DNA from: Sphingopyxis sp. CCNWLW2
GTDB lineage: Bacteria; Pseudomonadota; Alphaproteobacteria; Sphingomonadales; Sphingomonadaceae
Length of the DNA stretch: 64,000 nt
Assembly (NCBI RefSeq): GCF_037095755.1
Contig: NZ_JBAWKJ010000001.1
Span: 2,049,001 to 2,113,000, forward strand
Direction: 5' to 3'
Position 1 is the stretch's first letter. Each line of letters opens with the position of its first letter. A program made the translations under genes and the position numbers. This document shows, piece by piece, positions 43,564-53,477 of this stretch. The notes under the pieces were generated by a model, which saw nothing but the letters and a program-made list of their open reading frames with translations, was not told the origin of the DNA and ran no database searches.

Positions 43564-45467
43564 CGTTGCTCGCGCTCACCGCGGCCGCCTCAGAGGCGGC
43601 CGAAAAGGTGGCCGAAACCGCAACCGACACCGCGCTGGTCGAAGGCGCGATCCTGCTCGGCGTCGCGACCTTGTTTGTGCTGATCTTTCGCCGGCTCGGG
43701 CTCGGCGCGGTGCTCGGCTATCTGATCGCGGGGGCGATCGTCGGTCCGCACGGGCTCGGGCTCGTCGGCGGCGGCGAATCGAAGCTCGCCTTTGCCGAAC
43801 TCGGCATCGCCTTCCTGCTTTTCCTCGTCGGGCTCGAACTGTCGCCGGGGCGATTGTGGCAGATGCGCCGCGCGATCTTTGGGCTCGGCATGGCGCAGGT
43901 CGTCGTGACCGGGCTCGTGCTCACCGGGCTTATCCATCTGACCTTGGGGTTCAGCCCGGCGGCCTCGCTCGCGCTCGGCCTGCCGCTCGCGCTGTCGTCG
44001 ACCGCGCAGGTGCTGCCCGGCCTCAAAAGCTCGGGACGGATCAATTCGCCCTTTGGCGAGAAAGCCTTCTCGATCCTGCTGTTCCAGGACCTCGCGATCG
44101 TGCCGATGATCACGATCGTCGCCGTGCTGTCGCGCGCGCCCGCCGATCCGTCGGCGCCGCCGGGGTGGCAGATGGCCTTTTTCACTTTGTGGGCGATCGT
44201 CGTGCTCGTCCTTGCGGGCCGCTTCGTGGTCAATCCGCTGCTCCGCATCATCGGGCGTTATGGTGAGCGCGAGCTGTTCGTCGTCGTCGGGCTGCTCACC
44301 ATCCTGGCGAGCGCCGCGCTGATGCACAGCCTGCACCTCTCGACCGCGCTCGGCGCCTTTATCGCCGGCGTGATGCTCGCCGATTCGCCCTATCGGCACG
44401 AGATCGAATCGGATGTCGAACCCTTCCGCCTGATCCTGCTCGGCCTCTTCTTCCTTGCCGTCGGCATGGTGCTCGACGTCGGGGCGGTGATCGAGCGGCC
44501 GTTGCTTGTCCTCTCGCTCGCGCTCGGACTCGTCGCGGTGAAGGTCGTCGTCCTCACCTTGATCGTGAAATTGTTCGGCAAACCGTGGCCGGTGGCACTC
44601 GGGCTCGGCCTGTTGCTCAGCCAAGGCGGCGAGTTCGGCTTCCTGCTGTTCGCGCAGGCCGCCGACGCCCTGCTGATCGAGCCCGAAGCGGCGAGCCTGT
44701 TCAGCGCGGTGGTGACATTGTCGATGGTGACGACGCCGTTCCTGATGCTCTTCGCGCGCAACCTCGAATTTTCGCCCGCGGCTGAGCCGTTCGACCTCGA
44801 CGATCCAGAGGGCGCGCCGCGCGGGTCGGCGATCGTCGTCGGGTACGGACGGTTCGGGCAGATCGTGTCGCAGATGCTGCACGGCGTCGCCTGCTCGGTG
44901 ACGCTGATCGACAAGAAACCGAGCCAGATCGAGCTGTCGAGCCGCTTCGATACCAAAGTCTATTTCGGCGACGGGCTACGCGTCGACCTGCTCCGCCGCG
45001 CGGGCGCCGACGAGGCGCGACTGATCATCTTCTGCATCGACGATGCCTCGGTCGATGCCGCGGCGTTGAAGCCGATCGTCGATGCCTTCCCGAATGCGAA
45101 AGTGCTGATGCGCGTCTTCGATCGCCGCCAGTTGCTCGCGATCGACGGGGCCGGGGTCGACGGGGTTATTCGCGAGGTTTTCGAAAGTTCGGTCGCGATG
45201 GGCCTCACCGCGCTACGCTATCTCGACGTCGATCCGCGCGAGATGGAGGATGTCGAGGCGACCTTGCGCCATCTCGACGAGACGCGGCTGCAGGCGCAGA
45301 TCGACGAGGGCGACATTTCGGCGGGCATGGACCATCGCTTCAAACCGGGCGGCGGACGCGAGGCCGAAAGCGTGCTCGAGAAATTCCGCTTGCGGCGTTT
45401 GGCGGCGAAGGCGCTGAAAGACGATCCGAAGGACGAGGAAAGCGAGCAGGCGTCAGCGATCAGCTGA
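43560..45467 (+). CDS. CPA2 family cation:proton antiporter with RCK/TrkA-N domain (KefB-like)
   Basis: 635 aa. About 12 hydrophobic segments up to residue 400 (start LGAVLGYLIAGAIVGPHGLG, LFLVGLELSPGRLW) form the exchanger; LSSTAQVLPGL and FQDLAIVPMI are conserved. Residues about 420-540 form a TrkA-N/RCK domain with nucleotide motif VVGYGRFGQIVSQML. The family (KefB/KefC, also monovalent cation:proton exchangers) exports potassium, protecting against electrophiles. No KefF/KefG partner is seen. Tail to tail overlap of 15 bases with aroB. Confidence 0.93.
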   Translation: MTLLALTAAASEAAEKVAETATDTALVEGAILLGVATLFVLIFRRLGLGAVLGYLIAGAIVGPHGLGLVGGGESKLAFAELGIAFLLFLVGLELSPGRLWQMRRAIFGLGMAQVVVTGLVLTGLIHLTLGFSPAASLALGLPLALSSTAQVLPGLKSSGRINSPFGEKAFSILLFQDLAIVPMITIVAVLSRAPADPSAPPGWQMAFFTLWAIVVLVLAGRFVVNPLLRIIGRYGERELFVVVGLLTILASAALMHSLHLSTALGAFIAGVMLADSPYRHEIESDVEPFRLILLGLFFLAVGMVLDVGAVIERPLLVLSLALGLVAVKVVVLTLIVKLFGKPWPVALGLGLLLSQGGEFGFLLFAQAADALLIEPEAASLFSAVVTLSMVTTPFLMLFARNLEFSPAAEPFDLDDPEGAPRGSAIVVGYGRFGQIVSQMLHGVACSVTLIDKKPSQIELSSRFDTKVYFGDGLRVDLLRRAGADEARLIIFCIDDASVDAAALKPIVDAFPNAKVLMRVFDRRQLLAIDGAGVDGVIREVFESSVAMGLTALRYLDVDPREMEDVEATLRHLDETRLQAQIDEGDISAGMDHRFKPGGGREAESVLEKFRLRRLAAKALKDDPKDEESEQASAIS

Positions 45468-46565
45468 CGTGTCGCCGTCGAGAAACGCCGCGACGGCATC
45501 GAGTCCATAGTCTTCAGTGACGAAGCTCTGTCCGATCCCGCGGGTCAGGATCAGCGGCAGTTTGCCGCCGCGCACCTTCTTGTCGTGCGCCATATGCCCC
45601 GCGAGCGTCGCGCCATCGGTGTTGACGCCCGCGCTGGCGAGGCTGTGCGGCAGGTCGACGCTCGCAAGATGCGCGCGCACGCGTTCGGCGTCCGCCGCGG
45701 AGCAGAGGCCGTTCGCGGCCGAAAACTGGTGCGCGAGGACCATGCCCGCCGCGACCGCTTCGCCATGGAGCAGCCGGTCCGAATAGCCCGTTTCGGCTTC
45801 GAGCGCGTGGCCGAAGCTGTGGCCGAGGTTGAGCAGCGCGCGAATGTCCTGCGTCTCGCGCTCGTCGGCGGCGACGATGCGCGCCTTGGCGGCGACGCTA
45901 TGGGCAATTGCCTTGTGACGGGCCACGCTGTCGCCCGCGAGCAGCGCCGCGCCATGCTCCTCGCACCAGGCGAAGAAACCGGCGTCGTCGATCAGGCCAT
46001 ATTTGACGACTTCGGCATAGCCGGCGCCGAGTTCGCGGCGCGGCAGCGTTTCGAGCGTCGTCGGGTCGATCACGACCAAGGCGGGCTGGTGGAAGGCGCC
46101 GATCAGATTCTTGCCCGCGGGAACGTTGATTGCGGTCTTGCCGCCGACGCTGCTGTCGACCTGCGCCAGCAGGGTGGTCGGCACCTGGATGAAGTTGCAG
46201 CCGCGCTTGACGATGCTGCACGCGAAACCGACGAGGTCGCCGATCACGCCGCCGCCCAGCGCGATGACATGGTCGCCGCGCTCGACGCCTTCGCCGATCA
46301 GCCATTCGGTGAGGCGCGCGAGCCCCGCCCAGCTCTTCGTGCTTTCACCCGGATCGAGCACGAAGGAGGAGAAGGAGATGTTCGCCATCGCGAGCGAGGT
46401 GCCGAGCGGGATCAGATATTGTTCGGCGACGTTGGTGTCGGTGACGATCATCGTGCGCGGGCGTTTCAGCAGCGGCGCGACGTGGTCGCCGATGCCCTGG
46501 ATCAGCCCGTCGCCGATCAATATCGGATAGCTGCGGCTGCCCAATTCGACGGTCAGGCTTTCCAT
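45453..46565 (-). CDS. aroB: 3-dehydroquinate synthase
   Basis: 370 aa from ATG 46565; a GTG at 46580 is possible. NAD-binding GGGVIGDLVGFACSIVKRG, the RGCNFIQVPTTLLAQVDSSVGGKTAIN zone (in parts), LNLGHSFGHALEAE (metal histidine) and HGEAVAAGMV are AroB motifs. It makes 3-dehydroquinate from DAHP in the shikimate pathway. It follows aroK, with a 13-base overlap, so it is translationally linked. The end overlaps the antiporter gene by 15 bases. Confidence 0.96.
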   Translation of the reverse strand: MESLTVELGSRSYPILIGDGLIQGIGDHVAPLLKRPRTMIVTDTNVAEQYLIPLGTSLAMANISFSSFVLDPGESTKSWAGLARLTEWLIGEGVERGDHVIALGGGVIGDLVGFACSIVKRGCNFIQVPTTLLAQVDSSVGGKTAINVPAGKNLIGAFHQPALVVIDPTTLETLPRRELGAGYAEVVKYGLIDDAGFFAWCEEHGAALLAGDSVARHKAIAHSVAAKARIVAADERETQDIRALLNLGHSFGHALEAETGYSDRLLHGEAVAAGMVLAHQFSAANGLCSAADAERVRAHLASVDLPHSLASAGVNTDGATLAGHMAHDKKVRGGKLPLILTRGIGQSFVTEDYGLDAVAAFLDGDTSADR

Positions 46566-47131
46566 TTCGCATCTTCCCACTTTGACAGGGCCTCCAGGAT
46601 CGCGCGCACCGTATGGTCGTGCGGCGTGCTTGCCGAACTGACGCGAATATGCGCCTCGGCATAGATGGGGTTGCGGACCGCGGCCAGTTCGCGCAGCGCT
46701 TCGCCGGGGTCACGGTTCTTGAGCAGCGGGCGATGGCTGCGGCGGCCGACGCGTTCGACGAGCGTTGCGATATCGGCGTCGAGCCAGATGCAAAGGCTGC
46801 CCTGCAGGATCAGGGCGCGCGTCTCTTCGTTGACAAAGGCGCCGCCGCCGGTCGCCAGCACCATCGGCTTTTCGCCCAGCAGGCGCGAAATCACGCGGCG
46901 CTCGCCGTCGCGAAAATGCGCCTCGCCGAAACGCGCGAAAATATCGGAGATCGTCATGCCTGCCGCACGTTCGATTTCGTCGTCGGCGTCGGCGAAGCGC
47001 ATGCCCAGTCGCTGCGCGAGGCGGCGGCCGATCGTCGATTTCCCCGACCCCATCAGCCCGACGAGCACGATCGACCGGTCGCGGATCGACGCGGGGACGG
47101 CTGGAGCCGGGCTTTTCGGGTTTCGCGACAT
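46553..47131 (-). CDS. aroK: shikimate kinase
   Basis: 192 aa from ATG 47131. Walker A is LVGLMGSGKSTIGRRLAQ, followed by DADDEIERAAG (substrate Asp), RDGERRVISRLL, ATGGGAFVNEETR and RPLL in HRPLLKN. It phosphorylates shikimate. It is upstream of aroB, the common aroKB order, and faces a small membrane protein gene with an 83-base gap. A distant in-frame upstream codon exists, but sequence before 47131 looks non-coding on this strand. Confidence 0.96.
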   Translation of the reverse strand: MSRNPKSPAPAVPASIRDRSIVLVGLMGSGKSTIGRRLAQRLGMRFADADDEIERAAGMTISDIFARFGEAHFRDGERRVISRLLGEKPMVLATGGGAFVNEETRALILQGSLCIWLDADIATLVERVGRRSHRPLLKNRDPGEALRELAAVRNPIYAEAHIRVSSASTPHDHTVRAILEALSKWEDAKWKA

Positions 47132-47214
47132 GGTGCGCGCGGCTATACCGAAGGGGCCGCGCGGAACAATCGTTTTGCTGCGGTTCAAATGAGACGAACG
47201 GCAGGCATTGGATA

Positions 47215-47385
47215 TTGCGCGCTCGGGGCAGATCGGGAAAAGGCCGCTGGATCGCACGATTGATCGTGCTGGCGCTGGTGCTGGCGGCGTTCTTTCTGTT
47301 CCTGCTGTTCCTGGGCCGGCCGATCGAGCCGCGAATGATTGAGGTGGACGTGACCGACAAGATTGCCGAAAGCGCTCCTCGATGA
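47215..47385 (+). CDS. 56-aa single-pass membrane protein coupled to the next gene
   Basis: A small gene starting at TTG 47215 (no ATG in frame; AGG nine bases before). The product is basic at the start (RARGRSGKGRW), then one strongly hydrophobic helix (RLIVLALVLAAFFLFLLFLG, about 15-34), then an acidic tail (MIEVDVTDKIAESAPR). Its stop overlaps the next ATG (ATGA at 47382-47385). A membrane protein so tightly joined to a secreted protein suggests a partnership. No known family recognised. Start uncertain; the helix and the stop are clear. Confidence 0.65.
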   Translation: MRARGRSGKGRWIARLIVLALVLAAFFLFLLFLGRPIEPRMIEVDVTDKIAESAPR

Positions 47386-49199
47386 AGATGAAAACGCTTT
47401 CGCTGACGCTGGGCCTTTCGGGCACCGCGCTAGCCGCCGCTCTGGTCTTGCCCGCGCTCGCGCAGGAATCGCTGCTGCCCGAAGGCTTCGGCAACCCCGC
47501 CGAGACGCCCGCGCCGCGTCCGGCCCCGACGCCGTCGCCGACCGCGACGCCAACTCCGGGTTCGCCGCCGGTTAACGGCACCGCTCCGCCGCCGGTCGCA
47601 CCGACCGTGGGGGCCACGAGCGCGAGTGCGTCCGCCGAAACCGGTGAAGAGGGCGAGGAAGGCGAAGAGGTTGAATCGGGCGGGCTGAAATACGACCTGC
47701 CGCCGGGCGCGCGGCGCCTGCTGACGCGTATCGGGCCGCTGACGCCCGAAACGGGCGGGCTTGCGCCCGATGCGTTCGGCGTGCGCGGCCAATATGCCGC
47801 CGCGATCATGGGCAAGACGAACGGCCAGTTCGCGTCGCGCTGGGGGCAGATATTGCTTCGCCGCTCGCTCGCGTCGGCGATCGACACCCCCGACACGATC
47901 AACGGCGCCGATCTCGCCGCCGCTCGCACGTCGCTGCTGCTGCGCATGGGCGAATCGATCATAGCGCGCCGGATCGTCCAGTCGGTCGACTATGACCGCG
48001 CCAGCCCGCGCCTCGTCGCCGCCGCGCAGCAAACCTATCTTGCCAATGCCGATCCGGCGGGCATGTGTCCTTATGTCCCCGCGGGCCTCGCGCATGGCGA
48101 CGAGCAGGCGTGGCGCCTGTCGTCGGCGATCTGTTCGGGACTGTCGGGCGAAGCCGGGCCGGCGGGCTGGGCGATCGGCCGGGTGCGGTCGAGCGGCAAG
48201 ATTTCGAACTTCGACATATTGCTTGCCGAACGCGTGCTTGGCGCGACGGGCGCCGGGCGCCGCTCGACGACGATCGAGTGGGACAATATCGACCGGCTGA
48301 CGAGCTGGCGTTTCGGCATGGCGACCGCGACCGCGATCCCGGTGCCCGAGGCGCTGCGCGCCGCGGCGCCGTCCAATATCAAAAGCTGGACGGTGCTCGC
48401 GCCGATGACCGACATGGCGAGCCGCATCGCCGCCGCGCCCGAAGCCGCCGCGCGCGGTGTGCTGTCTAGCGAAGCCTATGTGTCGCTGCTGAGCGCCGCT
48501 GCGAGCGAAGAAGAGCCCGCCGAGGCGATCGTGACGCAGACCGATCAGCTGCGCAGTGCGTTTCGCCTCGCGGCCGGCGTCGACCGCTATGCCGCGATGC
48601 AGCAGTTGTGGGGCGCGGGCGGCACGCCGGCGCAAAGCTATGCCGCGATGGTCGCAACCGCACGCGCCGCCGCGGCCTTGCCGGTGAATACCGAAGTGGG
48701 CGGTGATCCCTGGCAGCTTTTGGGGTCGATGCTCGCGGGCGGATATGACGAAAATGCCATCGCGTGGGTCCCGACCGTATCGGTCGGCAGTCGCGCATGG
48801 GGCGTGCTCGCGGTGGGATCGCCGCGCCCGCTTACCGGCATGAGCGCGGGGGTGGTCGGCCAGTTTGCGGGCGACGACGACAGCGCCGACACCCTGCGGT
48901 CGAAATTCCTGCTCGCCGGTCTCGCCGGTCTCGGGCGGCTCGATGCGAGCGCCGCAGCATCGGCGGCGGACGATCTGGAGGTCGATCTGGGCAAGCAGAC
49001 GCGCTGGTCGCGCGCGATCATGGCGGCGGCCGAGCGCCGCGAGCCCGGCATGGTGGCACTCCTCGCTGCGGCGGGGATGCAGGGCGAGTGGTCGAAAGTC
49101 CCGCCCTACCATCTCTATTACATCGTCCGCGCGCTGCGCGACGTGGGCCTCGCGGCCGAAGCTCGGATGATCGCGGCCGAAGCGCTGGTGCGTGTCTGA
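47382..49199 (+). CDS. large secreted protein of unknown function
   Basis: 605 aa. A Sec signal peptide (LSLTLGLSGTALAAALVLPA, cleavage after LAQ around 28) is followed by a Pro/Thr/Ala-rich linker (about 40-80), an acidic stretch and then a helical region of about 480 residues built of repeated short helices (LAAARTSLLLRMGESIIARR and similar). No catalytic motif or known family is visible. Tight coupling to the 56-aa membrane protein is its main clue. It precedes a strong hairpin and xerD. Confidence 0.75.
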   Translation: MKMKTLSLTLGLSGTALAAALVLPALAQESLLPEGFGNPAETPAPRPAPTPSPTATPTPGSPPVNGTAPPPVAPTVGATSASASAETGEEGEEGEEVESGGLKYDLPPGARRLLTRIGPLTPETGGLAPDAFGVRGQYAAAIMGKTNGQFASRWGQILLRRSLASAIDTPDTINGADLAAARTSLLLRMGESIIARRIVQSVDYDRASPRLVAAAQQTYLANADPAGMCPYVPAGLAHGDEQAWRLSSAICSGLSGEAGPAGWAIGRVRSSGKISNFDILLAERVLGATGAGRRSTTIEWDNIDRLTSWRFGMATATAIPVPEALRAAAPSNIKSWTVLAPMTDMASRIAAAPEAAARGVLSSEAYVSLLSAAASEEEPAEAIVTQTDQLRSAFRLAAGVDRYAAMQQLWGAGGTPAQSYAAMVATARAAAALPVNTEVGGDPWQLLGSMLAGGYDENAIAWVPTVSVGSRAWGVLAVGSPRPLTGMSAGVVGQFAGDDDSADTLRSKFLLAGLAGLGRLDASAAASAADDLEVDLGKQTRWSRAIMAAAERREPGMVALLAAAGMQGEWSKVPPYHLYYIVRALRDVGLAAEARMIAAEALVRV

Positions 49200-49215
49200 G
49201 GGTTTCCTGAACGAT

Positions 49216-49298
49216 GCGGCACCGGCCCGCTCCCCCGCCCGGCCTCCCGTAGGCTACTATCGTTGGGGAGGCCGGGCGGGGGAGCGGGCCGGTGCCGC
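49216..49298 (+). terminator. perfect 33-bp hairpin, probable terminator
   Basis: Arm 49216-49248 is the exact reverse complement of 49266-49298 (33 bp), with a 17-base loop; CTTTT follows on the plus strand. An ORF beginning at GTG 49292 would start inside the right arm, so the next gene is better started at ATG 49307. It sits 16 bases after the large secreted protein stop. Confidence 0.75.
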
Positions 49299-49306
49299 CT
49301 TTTCAA

Positions 49307-50230
49307 ATGCCTGACGCGGCGCTGATCGACCGTTTCCTCGAAATGATGGCGGCCGAGCGCGGCGCCTCGCGCAACACGCTGGCCGCCTATCGCCGCGACT
49401 TGGAGCAGGCGGCGGAGTGGGTGAAGGGCCGGCTGATCGACGCCGATGCGCCGGTGCTGCGCAAATTGATGGCGGATTATCAGTCGCTTGCGGCAAGCAG
49501 CGCGGCGCGAAAGCTGTCGGCGCTGCGCCAGTTTTTCGCCTTCCTGCAGGGTGAAGGCGAGCGCGCGGACAATCCGGCGCTCGATATCGCGCGGCCCGCG
49601 ACGCGCCGGCCGCTCCCGCGCATCCTGACCCACGCGCATGTCGAGCGATTGTTTGACCAGGCCGAGGAAGAGGCGGCAGGCGAGGTGCCGCCTGTGGCGG
49701 CGGTGCGGATGCTGCTGCTGCTCGAACTCCTCTATGGTTCGGGCCTCCGCGCCAGCGAACTGGTGTCGCTACCCCGCCGTGCGATCGCCGGCGAGCGCGA
49801 ATATCTGATCATCCGCGGCAAGGGCGACAAGGAGCGGCTGGTCCCGCTGTCCGAACGCGCGCGCGGCGTGCTCGATCGCTGGCTTCCGCTCGTGGCCGAA
49901 GGGTCGCCCTGGCTGTTCGCATCGGGCAAGGCGCATATCTCGCGCGTGCGGCTGTTCCAGATGCTGCGCGAGCTCGCCGCGCGGGCGGGGATCGACCCGA
50001 CCGCGATCAGCCCGCATGTCCTGCGCCACGCGTTCGCCACGCATCTGCTCGAGGGCGGGGCTGATCTGCGCGCGCTGCAATTGATGCTCGGCCATGCCGA
50101 TATCGCCACGACCGAAATTTACACGCATGTCGACAGCCGCCGCCTCGTCGAGCTGGTCAACAAACGGCATCCGCTGGCGCGGATAGATGGCGCCCACCCC
50201 GAAGTTGACGTTGCGCCGCCTTCGTCCTAG
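49307..50230 (+). CDS. xerD: tyrosine recombinase XerD
   Basis: 307 aa from ATG 49307 (an upstream GTG lies in the hairpin). N-terminal SAM-like domain (RFLEMMAAERGASRNTLAAY) and a catalytic domain with Arg in LYGSGLRASELVSLP, Lys in RGKGDKERLVPLS, HxxR in SPHVLRHAFATHLLEGGADL, and final His/Tyr in LGHADIATTEIYTHV. Length, motifs and lack of phage genes fit the housekeeping chromosome-dimer recombinase, not an integrase. It is followed in 11 bases by accA. Confidence 0.92.
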   Translation: MPDAALIDRFLEMMAAERGASRNTLAAYRRDLEQAAEWVKGRLIDADAPVLRKLMADYQSLAASSAARKLSALRQFFAFLQGEGERADNPALDIARPATRRPLPRILTHAHVERLFDQAEEEAAGEVPPVAAVRMLLLLELLYGSGLRASELVSLPRRAIAGEREYLIIRGKGDKERLVPLSERARGVLDRWLPLVAEGSPWLFASGKAHISRVRLFQMLRELAARAGIDPTAISPHVLRHAFATHLLEGGADLRALQLMLGHADIATTEIYTHVDSRRLVELVNKRHPLARIDGAHPEVDVAPPSS

Positions 50231-50241
50231 CGCTCTCCGCC

Positions 50242-51189
<948 letters not shown>

Positions 51190-51317
51190 ACCGGAACCCG
51201 ATCGCGCGCATTTGCGTTCCCGATCAAGGCAAGGACAAGTCCGGGCTATGGCGCGGCTTGCCTTGTCGTGAATCGAGGATATTCCTTGATGACCAGAAGC
51301 ATAAGGGAGGCGCGGCA

Positions 51318-52829
51318 ATGACCCGGAAGACGAAAAACGGGCTGGCGATCAAGCTGGCGGCATCGGCAGCGCTCGGCAGCCTGGCCTTGACCGGGGTTGC
51401 CGATGCGCAGCTGAAGGCGATCAAGACCGCGACGAGCATTTCGCCCGCCGAACGCAAGCAGGGCACCGACGCGCATCCGCAGCTGATGGCCGAATTCGGC
51501 GGCGCTTATAATGGCCCGCAGGCCGCCTATGTGAACCGCGTCGGGCAGAATATCGCCGTTCAGTCGGGCCTGTCGCGCTCACCCAGCGATTTTACCGTCA
51601 CCTTGCTCAATTCGCCGGTGAACAATGCCTTCGCGATCCCGGGGGGCTATGTTTACGTGACGCGCCAGTTGATGGCGCTGATGAATGACGAAGCCGAACT
51701 CGCCGGCGTGCTCGGGCATGAGGTCGGCCATGTCGCGGCGCAGCACAGCAAGAAGCGCCAGTCGGCGGCGACGCGCAACCAGATCCTCGGCGTGCTCGGC
51801 GCAGTGCTGGGCGGGGCGATCGGCGACAATGGCGGGCTGCTCGGCGGGCTGGGCGGGCTGCTCCAGAATAATTCGATGCGCGTGGCACAGCTCGCGACAT
51901 TGGGCTTTTCGCGCAGCCAGGAATTGCAGGCCGACCAGCTCGGCGTCCAATATCTGCGCAGCGCGGGCTATGACACGATGGCGCTGTCGACGATGCTGAC
52001 GAGCCTCGCCAACCAGACGACGCTCGACGCGCGCCTGTCGGGCGGCGACGCGCGCTCGCTGCCCGAATGGGCGAGCACCCACCCGGACCCCGCGTCGCGC
52101 GTGCGCAACGCGCAGACGCTGGCGAGCCGGGCGGGCGGCAGCGGCGGCAACCGCAATGCCGATGCCTTTCTCGCTTCGGTCGATAATGTGCTTTATGGCG
52201 ACGATCCGGCGCAGGGCGTGGTCGAGGGGCGGGATTTCCTGCACCCCGATCTCCGGCTGCGTTTCACGGTGCCGAACGGCTATGGCATGCAGAATGCCGC
52301 CGATGCGGTGTCGGTCAGCGGCAATGGCGGGCAAGCGCAGTTCACGACGGGGCCGTACAGCGGCGACATGAATGCCTATATCGTCGCCGCGTTCAGGGCG
52401 GTGGCAGGTAACGCGTCGATCAGCCCCGGCGCGATCCAGCGCACGACGGTGAACGGCATCCCGGCATCCTATTCAACCGCACGCGTGAATACCCAGTCGG
52501 GACAGGTCGATGTCACCGTATTCGCTTATGAATTTTCTCGCAGCAGCGCGTTTCATTTCGTCGCGCTGACGCAGGCGGGCGGCGGCAGCGTGTTCAATTC
52601 GATGTTCAGCAGCGTCCGGCGGCTGAGCACAGCGGAAGCGGCGGCGATCAGGCCGCGGCGGATCGATGTCGTGACCGTCGGGCGCGGCGATACACTCGCC
52701 AGCCTCGCGCGGCGAATGGCTTATAGCAATTATCAGACCGAACGGTTCCAGGTGCTCAACCGCCTGACCGCATCGAGCCGCCTGACCCCGGGACAGCGGG
52801 TGAAGATCGTCGTGTACGCGAGCAGATAA
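51318..52829 (+). CDS. secreted M48 family metalloprotease with LysM-like C-terminus
   Basis: 503 aa from ATG 51318 (GGGAGG seven bases upstream). A signal peptide (LAIKLAASAALGSLALTGVA, cleaved near DAQ) precedes an M48 domain with zinc motif HEVGHVAAQH (about 131-140) and the third-ligand region SRSQELQADQLGVQYL. The C-terminal about 50 residues (VVTVGRGDTLASLARRMAYS to TPGQRVKIVVY) look like a LysM fold. M48 periplasmic proteases of the BepA/YfgC type monitor outer membrane assembly. Probably monocistronic, ending at a terminator. Confidence 0.9.
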   Translation: MTRKTKNGLAIKLAASAALGSLALTGVADAQLKAIKTATSISPAERKQGTDAHPQLMAEFGGAYNGPQAAYVNRVGQNIAVQSGLSRSPSDFTVTLLNSPVNNAFAIPGGYVYVTRQLMALMNDEAELAGVLGHEVGHVAAQHSKKRQSAATRNQILGVLGAVLGGAIGDNGGLLGGLGGLLQNNSMRVAQLATLGFSRSQELQADQLGVQYLRSAGYDTMALSTMLTSLANQTTLDARLSGGDARSLPEWASTHPDPASRVRNAQTLASRAGGSGGNRNADAFLASVDNVLYGDDPAQGVVEGRDFLHPDLRLRFTVPNGYGMQNAADAVSVSGNGGQAQFTTGPYSGDMNAYIVAAFRAVAGNASISPGAIQRTTVNGIPASYSTARVNTQSGQVDVTVFAYEFSRSSAFHFVALTQAGGGSVFNSMFSSVRRLSTAEAAAIRPRRIDVVTVGRGDTLASLARRMAYSNYQTERFQVLNRLTASSRLTPGQRVKIVVYASR

Positions 52830-52850
52830 TGCTTTTGGCGGGAACATGAA

Positions 52851-52880
52851 AAAGGGCGGTGGATCGCTCCACCGCCCTTT
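52851..52880. terminator. bidirectional hairpin terminator
   Basis: AAAGGGCGGTGGA (52851-52863), a four-base TCGC loop and TCCACCGCCCTTT (52868-52880) make a 13-bp perfect stem with A-runs on one side and T-runs on the other. It lies between the convergent M48 protease and Flp pilin genes, serving both. Confidence 0.88.
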
Positions 52881-52919
52881 CCGATTTCCGCCGCGATAAG
52901 CGGCGCGAGCACAACGAGA

Positions 52920-53093
52920 TTACTTATTCTTGTTGTTGAGCTCGGTCGAAACCTTGTTGAAGGTGTTGCCGACGCTGTTGCCGACTGCGCCCATCGCGGC
53001 GATGCCGGCGACGGCGATGAGGGCCGCGATCAGGCCATATTCGATGGCGGTGGCGGCTTTGGTATCGCGAACGAACTTCTTGATGAACTTCAT
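52920..53093 (-). CDS. Flp family type IVb pilin, copy 1
   Basis: 57 aa. ATG 53093 has AGGAGAC nearby. The prepilin pattern is present: basic N-terminus KFIKKFVRDTKAAT, then the AIEYGLIAALIAVAGIAA hydrophobic stretch with the Glu-Tyr pair after the processing site. Such proteins are subunits of tight-adherence (Tad) pili. No tad/cpa assembly genes are in the window, so the pilin must be exported by a system elsewhere, or it is an orphan. The terminator at 52851 follows. Confidence 0.92.
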   Translation of the reverse strand: MKFIKKFVRDTKAATAIEYGLIAALIAVAGIAAMGAVGNSVGNTFNKVSTELNNKNK

Positions 53094-53240
53094 GACTGGT
53101 CTCCTGATTTCACTTACCCTGTTGACGGTCTGGTCTGGGTCAACATCTGGGGGTTTAGGGCGAATAGGTTTTGAAAATCTTAATGGCATCCGCCCGAAAC
53201 CGGTGAACGGCTGCCCCGAAACGAGGCCGCCGCCGCGGTG

Positions 53241-53411
53241 CTACATATTATTTTCGGCAGCGTTCGAGACGCGTCCCCACATGCTGTTGGTGGAGTTGGC
53301 GACATTGCTTACCGCAACGACGGCCGCCAAAAAGACAAGGGCCAGGATCAGCCCGTATTCGACGGCTGTAGCGGCCCTGGTCGACCGCATCAGCCTGTAA
53401 AAGTTTCGCAT
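53241..53411 (-). CDS. Flp family type IVb pilin, copy 2
   Basis: 56 aa, on the same strand 147 bases upstream of copy 1. AGGGGTGG lies five bases before ATG 53411. It reads MRNFYRLMRSTRAATAVEYG and goes on with a 20-residue hydrophobic stretch (LILALVFLAAVVAVSNVANS), so the A-V-E-Y-G-L-I pilin signature is clear, but the helix and tail differ strongly from copy 1. The TAG stop is at 53241-53243. Two divergent pilins side by side may form a mixed pilus or act as major and minor subunits; no assembly genes are here. Confidence 0.88.
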   Translation of the reverse strand: MRNFYRLMRSTRAATAVEYGLILALVFLAAVVAVSNVANSTNSMWGRVSNAAENNM

Positions 53412-53477
53412 TGTTCCACCCCTGACTGAATTTATAGTTCCCGAGGGTGCCCATATTTACACAGGAAGGTTAACAAT

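Noticed and set aside
46553..47962. 469-codon frame including shikimate kinase
   Set aside because: Residues before 47131 are antisense to the secreted protein gene region; shikimate kinase starts at 47131 with normal length.
49292..49306. GTG start for xerD inside the right arm of the hairpin
   Set aside because: It lies within a 33-bp stem; ATG 49307 fits the usual XerD N-terminus.
49307..50230. Phage or island integrase instead of XerD
   Set aside because: Length, motifs and accA neighbour fit housekeeping XerD; no phage genes or att-like repeats are nearby.
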